Positions 14,001 to 25,740 of a stretch of 64,000 nucleotides of DNA are shown here, one piece after another. Every line of letters starts with the position of its first letter. Position 1 is the stretch's first letter. Source of the DNA: Nephromyces sp. MM_2019 (Eukaryota; Apicomplexa; Aconoidasida; Nephromycida). Position numbers and translations under genes: made by a program. The stretch is from the NCBI GenBank assembly GCA_015657535.1, contig JADHZB010001619.1, forward strand, positions 1 through 64,000, in the 5' to 3' direction. The notes below the pieces were generated by a model that did no database searches, was not told where the DNA came from, and worked only from the letters and a program-made list of their open reading frames with translations.

Positions 14001-17000
14001 GACATCCCTCTGAAAATTCTTGGAAGCACTCAGAAGTATCTGGGGATTGCAGTTGTGCAGAGGAAAATGCAGTCCCATGCACTAGTGAGGAAGTGTACTA
14101 TCACGCAGCGACAACGCAACAAATAAATGAATATTGCAAGCTCGCGGAAAAGCCTACAGCTGGTAAAACTCCGGCTTTTTTAGCTACCAGCCACTTTGGA
14201 AGAATAAACTGCCCTATCCATACAGGGAAGCCAACCTACGGAACTTTCATGTCAAAATATGAAGTGTCCCGTTACTGCCAATTTGGAACTGTAGGTTTAG
14301 TTGCTGAAGATGTATTAAAGCGTTATCATGGAGGTAATACAGCTGCACGGTAAACATTATCTGGCATTATAGATGATGCTTATGCATTTGTTAACCAGAA
14401 TTTTTTTCTGTTTTGTTTTTAAGTTACGGTGCAGATATTATTATTAGAATTATTAGTATTATTATTAATAATCTGAGACTGCTTTTTCCGATTTTCCTTC
14501 TACCTTGATGAACTGCACTTCAAAAAAATATGTAATAAGGGTTAAATTGAAATATTTCTACGTTTATTAGGTAATGCTGTCATTGCTTCAAAGAGTTGTC
14601 TTAGCATAGGCTACGAAGTAGCGCCACTAGGAGAAAACAATAAACAATGTTTTTTAAGTTAAGTGAGATAATTACCCGGTAAGCCGTTTTAGACCTGTTA
14701 AATTTTGTATGTATTTTCTATTTGTTGGTTAACTGAAACGGAATGTATAGTAGGCTGGGAACAGAGAAGCAAAAAAACTCAAGTAAAGGAAACACAAATC
14801 GAGGCTGAATAAATTAAATATAAAGAAATAAAAACCTAAAGAGGCGTTAGCAAAGCTTTACTATAAGAGTTAACACAAATCCTTACTTGCTATAAAAATA
14901 TTTTTACCTGGAAACTCTAAATGATTATGAATCTTTTGAAAACTCATGAGATGATAAGTCCGCAAAAAAATTTACAGGATGACTAGTGGAAATATTAGAA
15001 GCTGCGTTATGACTGCATGTTATTTACAGACGCCTTTAGATATTCTTGCCGTGCGGGAGCGCCTTCAGCCGACGATCCTCTTGTTGTCAAGAGATGCGAT
15101 GCACTTTGTGCGAAGATAGAGCAGTTTTGTGCTACAGAGGACCAATCCTTTAGCAAATGCGTTAACAACTACATAGGTTTAACCGAGGAATCCGACGCAA
15201 CTTTCTTTGGAGCATCTTGCATCTATGAAAAAAGTACGATAAATACCGTCGCTATTCTCTAGGCTTTTTACAAGCTTTCTCCGGGCTATTTGAAATAGCT
15301 GTTATATGCTGTTCTTTTGATTATTTAATATTTTTTTTGCATTTCAACGATGATTTTAGGCTTTTGCACATTTGTTGCTTTTTCCTGCTCTATGCATTTG
15401 TTCATTACTTCTATTCTCGTAAAAATTTCCAGTGCTGGCTGTGTTATAATAGTGAGAACTAATGCCGAAACAACTAAATTTTATTTTGAACAACCAAAAA
15501 CTTCGTAGAATATATTTTTGGACAATTAAAAGTACCGATAAAAACGAATTTTTATATAGGATGATTTTTTATTCTATTTTGGCCAAGGTTTTCTACTAGC
15601 AATGAAGTTTCAACGCATTGCGCATAAAATTTCGCGGTCAATCACTATGCTTTTGGAGACATAATGTGAAATGGCTAGTATGCTAATCTGAGAATTCGTC
15701 ATCTTTTTTGGCTTTTTATAATATTTTTGTGTAAAATACAGGAGAGAGATCTCCAGAAGATATTGAACAAGCCTTTTTTTACGCTCTTTTCGTTAAAAAT
15801 TGAAACTCCAATTTATTAGAGCGCACATGTAGAGCTTTGAAAAAACTAATACTTCACAAAAAATTAAATACGCCATTTCGAAGTGATGCCTCACAAAAGA
15901 ATAATTAGGTCATTTCAAAACAATAGCACACGAAATAGCAACATTACGGAAACACGAAAACTGAAAATAAAGACCGAAATGTGGCCACAATACTTGATTC
16001 TTGCTAGTTTGTAAAGATTGGCGAAGTTATAATTACATGATTGATGTGCTTAAATTTTCAAAAACAAAACTGAGAATTTTACTTTTCAGCACCTAATATC
16101 GGAAAGGGATTGACTTTTTGTAAACGTAAGTCTCCAAAATGTTCTTTTGTAGTCATTGTTCTCATTAGCTTAGATGTATGCGTATTTTCCCTAAATATAT
16201 ATTGCCGTAGTATGCAATTTAATAAGCAAGATGTGATGGCAAACTAGTGAATGCCGCAATATTGAATGCTTTAAAGTATGCAGTCGTGGAATCTCTAAAA
16301 ATTATTTGCTCATATATACATGCAATATAAACTTTTTTGTACTACTTTTATTTTAGGTATTTTTATGTAAATTTTGCTAATAAGTATAGGAGAGCTTGAG
16401 TTTTCTAAATAAGGTTGAGAAAAATATATGTTCAAAATATTACCTAATCTATTACAGCATTAAACACTTGAAATTAAGAATTTTTTCAAGAATAAGCCGT
16501 GCTTCTTTTTCAAAGCATAATGTAGCTCAGCTGAACTTTCTTCTTTTCCATAATTTCAAACTATTAAAAATACTTCTACTGAAAATTTGCATTTTGGAAG
16601 TTAAAATAAAAGCTTTGCCGATAAAAAAAATATTGTAGACTCCCTTATAAGATGCTTTTTTGATTTTCAGTAAAGGAGCAACCCTGCAAATTTGCAGAGT
16701 GGAGCGAATGGAGTGAATGTACAGCAAGGTAGCAGCAAAAACAAAACTACAGGGGGGAATGACGCAGAGGAAATAGTAAAAGGAATATCATATTTTTTTT
16801 AACAAAAAGCATAAGACAAAACATCCCATTCGGTTATACTCAGTTTTTTTTTTAATTTAGGAGCAAAATTTTTATATCATTCAGTACTGTAGTATTTTTT
16901 CTGAAATTTGCTTTACTTTTTTTTTCATAATTTTTAATAATGCAGCTATTTGGGTTATAATAACACACTTTTTGGCTATAAAAAGTGATAAAGAAGCTTT

Positions 17001-20000
17001 GTTTAAGATTTAAATGAAAGAATTTTTGGGTTAAAATATTTTTTTATGTTAATAATCAGCATCAGGTTATAATTCTAACTTAAAATGCTTATGCGCAGGC
17101 TTGTTTTATGCGTCTGTATTGCTTCATGATAAAAGCTTACAAAATTCAATGTAGCAATAGCCATCTCGGGTTTATTTTTGTATAAAGAATTACGGGTTTT
17201 TGCATTGCTGCAATCCTTTGAGAGTTACTATGCAATAATATTTGCAAATAGTACAGCATTTCTGCCTTTTTTTGCTTTTTTTTTATAAATTTTTCAGTTG
17301 CTTGAGAAATAAATTTGAGTATCCCCAACGTTCGCGCCACCGTAAGCTGATTCAAGGTGCAATTAACGGAGCCATACCATGTGGTCAAACATATGATGAA
17401 GGTACCAAAAAGGCTTGTCAAAAGAAGCATTTACTAGCTCCTCAATGCTTCTTTCTCTTTAGAATAATCTGTTAGCTGGTACTAGTCAGGATGCTAGTTT
17501 ATTTTTCTGCTTTTATTACCGTCATGGGCACTTTTTATCAGTTTCAAAATAGTTGGAAATTTATCATTTTCAAGCATTTCCACAAGAATATTTTCAGTAT
17601 GATAATTATTCTCAACTGATGATTCTAAAACCTTAGATTTTTTTTTAAGCTAAATTTTGCTTTGTGAATTTTTGATTTCCCGGTTTTTAGATCTATCCTC
17701 TTATTAAATTCACAATAAGTAATGCTAATATGTAAATTTGCATGTTTAAATAGACAATTTAAATTTCCAAATTTCTTGTATTCTTGTGCTAATTAAAATG
17801 AATTTTGCGTGTATAAACTAGTGTAGAATGGTATTTTTAAATTGCTACGTATTTAAAGAATTTTAAACATGTTAATGCAGCAATTTTTTTACTTTTCTTT
17901 TAATAGCGTCTTGAAGCGATTTTTGATTTTTTTTTGCAGTAATGTGCTTGTTTTGTGCGATGAACGTTCTTCTTAATCTGAAAAAGTGAAATTTTCTTAC
18001 GGTTTCTCAATTTATTATACTATGCTATGAAATTTTTACAGAAAAATCAAAGTGAAAAGAGCGATTTAAAATTTTTCAGTATTTTTCCTATTTTTTACTC
18101 AAATTTTTATCAGAAGAAATATTCGGACTTAAAATATAAATTTCAAGTCATTATTAACATGTTCTAATACTTTGTATTTCTCTTTTAAGTATTAATAAAA
18201 CTTTTAAATAATTTTTTTTTCACTTTTCAGGAGGAACTCTTCATCAACAGCTTTGCAGCTGGTTACCATCGTGTGGTAGGTTGAATATATTCACCAAATC
18301 TTGGGATCCGTTTGAAATTAATCTGCAGATGCTAGTCACCTCTTTTTTTATTATTTCATCTTGCTTAAATATGCTCCTTCGGGATCACTTTTTTCGTCGC
18401 TTAACTGCGGTATGTACTCTGAAGCTTCCTCTATTTTTTCTGCTCTGCAATTGCAGCTTATTTCGCAGCTAAAATTGGTAGCTATTTCGATACCTAACTG
18501 AAAATTGTGCATAAGTCGCATAAAAATTTTATTTCAACTTGGAAGATTTGTTGAATCTTTCTGTTTTACTCGCAAAGACATAATAAACTTCCTCCTGCTT
18601 AAAAATATTTTTTTTTGCGCTTGCAGATGCTTCAGAATCTTCAAATGCGGATAATTTTGTTTCTTCAGGAGAAGATGAAAATGAGGTAAACAAGAGCCCA
18701 GTTGAAGTGGCCACTTTGCAGAAACTAGGGAAAAGCTTCGCAAGCCATGAGGCTTCTTCGGATGAAAATGTTGCCAAGGAAGATTCCTGCGAGATAGTCT
18801 ATTCTGGAGACTTTCCCACTCAAGAGAAAAGCTATGATAGAGAGGTTCGAACTGTGCAAAGTGGTATATGAAAAAGTTTTGCACCATCTTTTTGGATTCT
18901 GCTTTGAGCTTAAATCTTCTTTAAATATTTTTCAAAGTTGAAGCAGCTTGCTGCGTTGTAAACAATACCTAATTAGAACACTCGTTGCTTATGAGAGCTG
19001 GTTTTTTGCGTATGAAAAAAGCCTTGAAAAAGTTTTTTGCACGGTGATTAGGCGAGCTTTTGCGCTTATTTTTAGAATTTTTACGCCCCTGAAAGTTTTT
19101 GTGCTGCCAATTTTTTTTGTTCATTTTCAAAAAATTCAGTCTGCCTAGCCATATTTCTTGCTTTTTTGCCGCGGGAATGTCACATTTTATAGTTTTTATT
19201 GCTGTGTGAAGGTTACATACGTGTATAATTGCTTACACATAGTCTAGTCAATACTTACAGAGCAACTCATGTTCTTGTCCACAATCTAGAAGAGTGTGCA
19301 ACATTGAAGATGCCCGAAAATCAATGGTAAGTGTTAGCGGCTGGTTCTTGGGCTTTTTTGCTAGAGAAAATAAGATCAGTTTGCAAGGCTTGTTCAAATA
19401 GTTAATATGAACTATGTCTCCCAGTGAGAATATAAAGTTTATTTTATTGTTTCTTGTGAGGAAACCTAAAGATGAAACTACAAATCGAGAGAAATACCGC
19501 GAAAATTCTCGACCGGCAATGAAATTAAATAATTTGGGGTTAGAATACTTAACGTAGTCTTCCATATTCATTTAAAGATCTTCCAGAAAAACCAAAAATT
19601 TCACTGTTCTCAAAATAATCTTTTGTTTTTTTTATCTTCAAATTTATCAACTTCATCATAGAAGATATTTACAAAGAAAAAGAAGCTGTTTTAATGATAT
19701 TTTGCTTTAAACGCAACCATCTAAACAAACAGTTTAATATCTTTTACAAAATATTCATATCACATGATACGAAATTACTCAATCTAATATTTAATCATAC
19801 AGCATTAACTTTTGTTTTTTAATAGAGTCTGATTACTGCTAAATGTTCATATGTTTTCTTTTAGGCGGACTGGATAAAGCATATGAAAAGTATTTGCGAT
19901 AGCAACCCACATAACGTGATTTACGCTGAAGACTTTGGGATCTTTTCGTGTGGCTCATTAGACTTTCTTCCCTACAAGAAACCCCCTGATGCCTTTTCGC

Positions 20001-21154
20001 CACAGAAGGGGTGCGAAACTCAAAAATACTACAACTTTTGCTCTAGTAAGTGCCCAATTATATATTTGAAGATAAAATAGTCCGCCGCGCTTTTTTTTCT
20101 TTATTCTTAGAAAAAAGCACTCCTTTTTTAATTGAGAAATTTCTGCCTTTTAATAAAAAAAATGAATTTATACCCTCTATTTTTTTCTCTTGTACTTGCA
20201 TTAGTCTATATAAAAACTCATTAAAGGTCTTGTATGCAATATATATTTTTGTGTTCTTCAAAGGCTCTAGTCTAATTCCTTTCTTGCCAGCTGAAAATGA
20301 AATATTCTGAACAATATACTTAACTTGCATCTTCTTTTAGTAGTAACTGCTTAAATCACTGCCAATTTTTACTGATGGGCGAGCAACGAGTACTAGTTAT
20401 TCCCGAAATTTCTTATCTTTTCTGGTAATATTTGGGCTTACAGTATTACCGAATAGTTTCTCTAGTTGTAAATAGCCTTATTTTTAGCTTACTAAGGCCT
20501 TCTTGAAAACTGCATGATATCACTTAAGATTTACGAAACTTTATTTTGAGAAGGACTACAGAAATTCTTGGCGCGAACAATGAATTTCTGCCTATATTAT
20601 TTTTAATAAAGCACTTATTTTACTACAAAGGAAGTAAATAAGGCAAAATCAGTGGCATCTTCATATGACTCCAGTACTATTTGAGCCAATAATAAATGAC
20701 TATGTATTTACAAAAATATCTAAAAAAAATTATAAATTTTTCCGGGCTTTTTACTTTTTTGATCATAAATAGTTGATGCCCACTGTTTTAACCTTGAAAA
20801 CCTGCGGCCATTTGCTTTTTGTGTTTTGTTGGATCTTCTGCATGCCATGTGAATTCCTCTAGTGGAATCACGTTATTTTAAGAGTCCGAATTTTGTGCCT
20901 AAAGGGTACTAAGCAATTTTATCGTTAGCTTAAATTATTGCGCACTTTTTTGGTTTTAAACAGTTAAGAAGGAAGATATGCATGGAAACGCGGAGGGAAA
21001 CTTTTATCTGGCACTTTCCATCATCAGTGGTTGCCTCTCTGCAATAGTGCTTACATTCCTTCTTATCCAGTATAATGAAGATCTTCAAATTTTGTTAGCT
21101 CTGAAAACAGCTGCCTCTGATGTGGATAGCGAGGTGCACGAGAAATACGATTGA
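8027..21154 (+). CDS. TSP1 and cysteine-module type I membrane protein (multi-exon)
   Basis: Probable secretory or surface adhesin of about 903 residues. Exons joined by matching GT-AG sites and phase: 8027-8105, 9742-10395, 11860-11974, 12242-12315, 12649-12754, 12970-13217, 13965-14333, 15030-15233, 16671-16728, 17298-17401, 18231-18275, 18627-18844, 19261-19326, 19865-20045, 20964-21154. Most junctions are phase 1, usual for shuffled extracellular modules. Exon 1 gives a signal peptide (basic start, then FAWSFILVAILPALPG). TSP1 cores are WSDWSPC (about residue 59), SEWSEWSGC (about 140, degenerate), GEWTDC (about 276) and AEWSEWSEC (about 625). Cysteine-rich modules lie between and after them. 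A 24-residue membrane span (about 854-877, FYLALSIISGCLSAIV) is followed by a 26-residue acidic tail ending HEKYD. TSP1 proteins of this layout act in adhesion, motility or invasion in Apicomplexa; the role here is inferred. Least certain are the exon 1 to 2 link, the 9742 acceptor (9751 also fits) and the 18844 donor. I do not recognise a named orthologue. Confidence 0.82.
11153..11398 (+). CDS. Possible extra cassette exon of the TSP1 protein
   Basis: A stretch open for 154 codons in the intron between exons 2 and 3 has a pyrimidine-rich acceptor (ttcattcgttacag) and a donor (A|GTAATA). Both ends are phase 1, so 82 residues could be included or skipped without changing the frame. The peptide has five cysteines. 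The spacing around ICHQHNASKRC and IYC roughly matches the cysteine module at 15030-15233 (QFC...SKC...ASC), but the second cysteine of that module is missing and the peptide is more hydrophobic. It is either a diverged third module copy or a chance open frame. Confidence 0.4.
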
Positions 21155-24100
21155 AGTTCCATTTTTAACACGAAGCTCTATCCTGAGGCGATTAAAGCGT
21201 CACAATGGAACCCTAGAAATTAATTGTATAAATGCCTTAATGCCCTTTTTTTGAGATTGATTTGAATTTCGCTACTGTATAGTTGGATATTACTTTTTAT
21301 TTAGTATTTTCGCCCTCATCAGGATCCGCAGTCTTTTATTTGAAAAAAATATGCTTTATATTATAATGCTAAATCGCAGAGGATTGATTTTACTAGAGAT
21401 ATGCTAAGTTGAATAAGAAAATTTATTGAATTTTTTTTGGGAAATGTTGAAATACAATAGTATTGCTTCTTCCGACTCATTAGACAACATTGTTTACTTA
21501 TATGTCTGAAAGGAAAATTATAATTTATTATAAAAAGCCATTACACGACTTTACTTCAAAAACTAATAAAAATTCTGTAAGCTGCACCATGGATTTTATT
21601 ATTTTGAGGCTATTTTTCGCGTAAAATGCGGTGCAAAAATGTGCATTGATCGGTAAAAATCCTTTTTAATAGGAGAGTAAATTTGGTATACTACTGACGA
21701 ATTTTAGCAAGGGAGATTGTCAGAATCACTCAACGACAGCTTATGAAAAGTGCTAACTGAGTTTAAAGCTTAAATTACCTGTTAATAGTTGACATACACT
21801 AAAATTGCGGTAGCTAAGTCTTACATACCGTGGTAAATATGGAGTTTTAATGAAAGCGTACACGTGGGGCTTAGAAGCAGAACTAGAATTTTAAGGATTG
21901 AGCTCAGGTAGATAATGGTTTATTTTGCATGTAGAAATGTTCAACTTTCGCCCGCATACTGTAATGAGTGAAATATTAAAAAATTATAGTCTGGCAAAGT
22001 ATCAGTGAACTTTATCATTCTTACGGTTAAGTCACCTTCAAGTTTTTGAAAGTGAAAATTTTAGACAAGAAATCAGTCTGCTTGAAATCGGTCCTTGCTA
22101 GACGTTGATAAGCTTTAAAAATAATGCTATTTCGCATTCCAAGTATCTTGGGCTTTTCTGGTAAAAAAATGATACCGTACCCACCTACTATATAGAAAAA
22201 TAATAGCAGCTGAGATATAGATAGTAAATTGTATAAAAATTACTGAAACTCCGATTTTCAAACTTAGCTTACTTTTGAGCTCGAGTTGCAGCATTCATCC
22301 TAGCTATTTAATACATAAATAAATCCGAACTACATGTAGAAACTACGGTGAGCGCATAACCACGAAAATACGCTAGGGTTTTAAGGTAAAGGTATTTCAG
22401 CCCACACACGGCAATCTGGAAAATTTCCCCAAGCTAATGCAAGTAGAGCAACTGGATTGCAAACGCTGTAAAAAAACACAAGATTACCGCTACCAGCTAT
22501 TCCCCCAAAACTGATAAATTTAGGTGGTGCAAACATAATTATAAGGTAATGCTTGTTTCTACTATTTATTTCTCATTATTACTGCATCTACAAGCTTTAC
22601 TAGCTGCCCAAAAAAGGTATTGCTAATAATACCAAGGCATATTCTTGTTTGGTCCGACGGATGTGGTTTCAAATTCTATGGCTAGAACGCTTCACTTCTA
22701 TATCTCTATCTTCAGCCTTAACGATGCAAACGCAATTTTGCGGTTACCAGCATTTGTTTTAATTTTTTTCTATTTTTTAATTCAATACGAATTCTAGCTT
22801 AAGCGATTTTCTTTTATTAGGAAATGCTGCTTTTATAAAATATGAAAAGATTATGTGCTACTCTTATTATTGTTGCGACGAATTCATGGAATTAGACTGG
22901 TTTTCTTTACTTAGATTGTGTGTGACACGCAGGAAAGTGACATCAGTGACTATGAGAGCTTTAAGAATTGGCTCAAGACGCCGTCTCTTCTTTCACAGTA
23001 GCACATGTTCTTGTCAGCATGCTCATGCCACAAGTTGAAGTTCCCCCTGGACAAAGAGCTTCTCAGCTCCACTAATTTTGGGGTTGACAACTATCATTAG
23101 ACATTGCTGAAGCCGTAAGAAGCTGCTAATATGGATATCCCCTACTTTCAAAAAATACCGATGCGGATTGCTACCTGCTCATGGAACATTTGTTTGAGGG
23201 CAAGTGGCTCATTAGACATCTATGTACAGTTTGTTTGCTGCGCTGCATCTCATGGGTAGACTAAAAAACACTGAGTCAGGAAATGCTACCATATATGTTA
23301 AGATGGCTTATAAAATGGTATTATGTTTGCGAAGCTGTAAAGTGAACTATAAGCAATAAGGAAGGCTTGTGTAAATGTCGAGACTTGGCATGAAAAGTGA
23401 ATAACCCCAAGTCAAATGCCACTATCAAAGCAGCAAATGGCCAAACTTATTTATTGGGTTGACATAATGTAGTCTTTGCGCTGGGCTGGGCACTTGTAGG
23501 CAACGTTAAGTGATTTCGTTCTAATACACTTTTAAAGTTATCTGGATTTATGACAATCGAAAAAGCGTAATCAAAGTTGTCTTTATTCAATAAAGAGAGA
23601 AAAAGGCAATACTTTGAGAAAGGACTCAAAAAAAAATATTTGATCTTAAAAATTTTGAAAAATTATCCTCTAAAATTACTTTAAAACAAGTTTATTTTGC
23701 TTGGGAATTTGAATCAAAAAAAGAATGTTATTGTGCCCAAAGAAAACTTTGATGATCGTAGAATATATTAATGGATTTTCATAACCATTAAATGGTTACC
23801 GGAACATGTTATGGCACCCTCGCATATCGGGAAAGTTACCCGATAGTGGACATTCTCTACCTTTTTATGAGGGATCTTCCATTCGAATTCCTTTCTTATT
23901 TACTGCTTCACCATGATTAGAGGCTCTTTCATATTTTTGGGACTTAATTCTTAGTGTAAATAGCTTATTACTCACAGCATAAATTAGAAGCCGTAACGTT
24001 GTTTCACTGGATACTGTGGAAGTATGCTTTCAGACAGCTTATGTCTATTGTGTCTCGCATGGCAGCAGCTCGAACTTACGCCTTTTATCAATATTGAGCT

Positions 24101-25740
24101 GGTGATGCGTATTTGAAATGGCGGAATCTGCTGCCGAGATGCTTTTTACGCCTGGAGAAAAAACGTTTAATGCTTTCATAGTTCTTCGAGTTAAAGGCAT
24201 ATCAGTCTCTGCTCATAATCTTGCCTACAAATTATGTTTAGTAAACCTCCAAAGCCACCATCAAAGCACAAAATATAAGGAAAACCGTTATTTGCAATGG
24301 GAATCTGGTGCACGTGTGCATTTTATAGTGGAATTTTGGTATATAATTATGGGACTACATGATAGTTTCCCCTAGTTTCAGTGAAGCTACAATAGTAAGT
24401 ATCGAGCAGACAATTTATGAATCTCAGCGGCAGCAAGAGCTGGCCACATACTGGGTCTTAGTGAGCCATAAAAAGGTAAAGAGTAATATCATATTTCTGT
24501 CCGGAAATACATGATTTTTATCTTGTGTTTACCAGTATTTTCGCGCTTCCGTGTGTATTGTAATCATAATATAGCAACAACTTCACAAACGACCACTTTG
24601 ATATGGAAGGTCTATCATCCACAGCTATCATAACTCCAGTCTAGCGCCTCTCATTTCTAAGGGTACATTAAAAAAGATCAGGACCTGCAGAAAATGAACC
24701 TGTTATGTTGCGTAATCGCTAGTTAATGGGTTTACTTCCAAGTGCGTCATGAACTACGTATCAAGCTAACTTCATCAGTTTGTTTTTCCTGTTACCATTG
24801 CTGTGGTTTGTTTACCCTTTTGGGATACCACGGACATTATTAATTGAAACCGATTAATAAGCAGGTACCACTAGTATAAAAATAATCACACGGGCTTTCT
24901 GGTAATTTCTATTTTATTAGTGCACTAAACAGAAAATATTCAATTGATACTAGCTCGAATATTCAATGCCGGCAATATCACCTACGACCCAGATACTAGC
25001 CACGTCTCCGTGCGTACTCAGTTGAACAGTATTTACCACCATTGCATATGCATTTAAGAAGACTTCACAATTCCACAAAAGGTTTACCTTCTAATACTTG
25101 TGTTTGATTTCAAAATGTAAATCGTGCCTTTGGCTTTGGCAAACTCTCTGCTACTTTCACGTCGAAGCTACTCCGTGGTCCTTTCTTGTAGAATACCCAA
25201 ATGCCGTGAATACTACTGGCCTTGTTATGAGCGCTCTGCATTCTTATTCATTGGCGTATATGTTATACCCAACGCACGGAAGCGCTAGATTGCCACCGTA
25301 ACTGTAACTAGCATTTTGAACGCCCAATCATCCTGTGCTCACTCCACTCCCTCTAGCAACTACTGCACCGGTGTGTAGGCCCGATACACTCGGCAATTAT
25401 TACGCCTTTTCCCTCATCATAAGCGTACATCGAAAAGCCAGATGCTACGCATCCAATCCTATGTCCGTCGTCAATTGTCCTACAAAAATTCGAAGTTTCT
25501 ACAAAGTTACTTGTCAACTTTGGTCGTGGCCAAGACTAACGCTTATGTCCTCCATTTTGCTCCTTGATTTTTGCTATTTTATAGTTCATTTCATTCCAAT
25601 GTCCCGTGCTTGCCCTTTCGGATGTGCTTCTTCCTAATAGTTATGCTCCTAAGCTATCCGCTCGATTGCATATATCTTCAATTTCCTCGATATTCCTGGT
25701 TACGCAGGCAGTTCTTATATCCCATCCCAAGTGTCTAGGA
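21155..25740. other. Gap between the TSP1 gene and RPB8 without a recognised gene
   Basis: The first 3 kb is AT-rich and looks like a 3' flank. From about 24.6 kb the DNA becomes more balanced and pyrimidine-rich up to the RPB8 start. An 85-codon frame at 24118-24375 (+) begins MAESAAEMLFTPGEKTF and looks moderately protein-like, but has no recognised domain, partner exon or clear donor. Nothing else could be supported. Confidence 0.5.

Noticed and set aside
15742..15789. Possible small exon with acceptor AATACAG in the TSP1 gene
   Set aside because: Its only donor gives phase 0, but the next exon at 16671 needs phase 1. Direct splicing 15233-16671 keeps the frame.
18281..18472. Open frame after the TSP1 exon at 18231
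   Set aside because: The donor at 18275 gives the phase required by the next exon at 18627. Reading through would add a hydrophobic stretch and then a stop.
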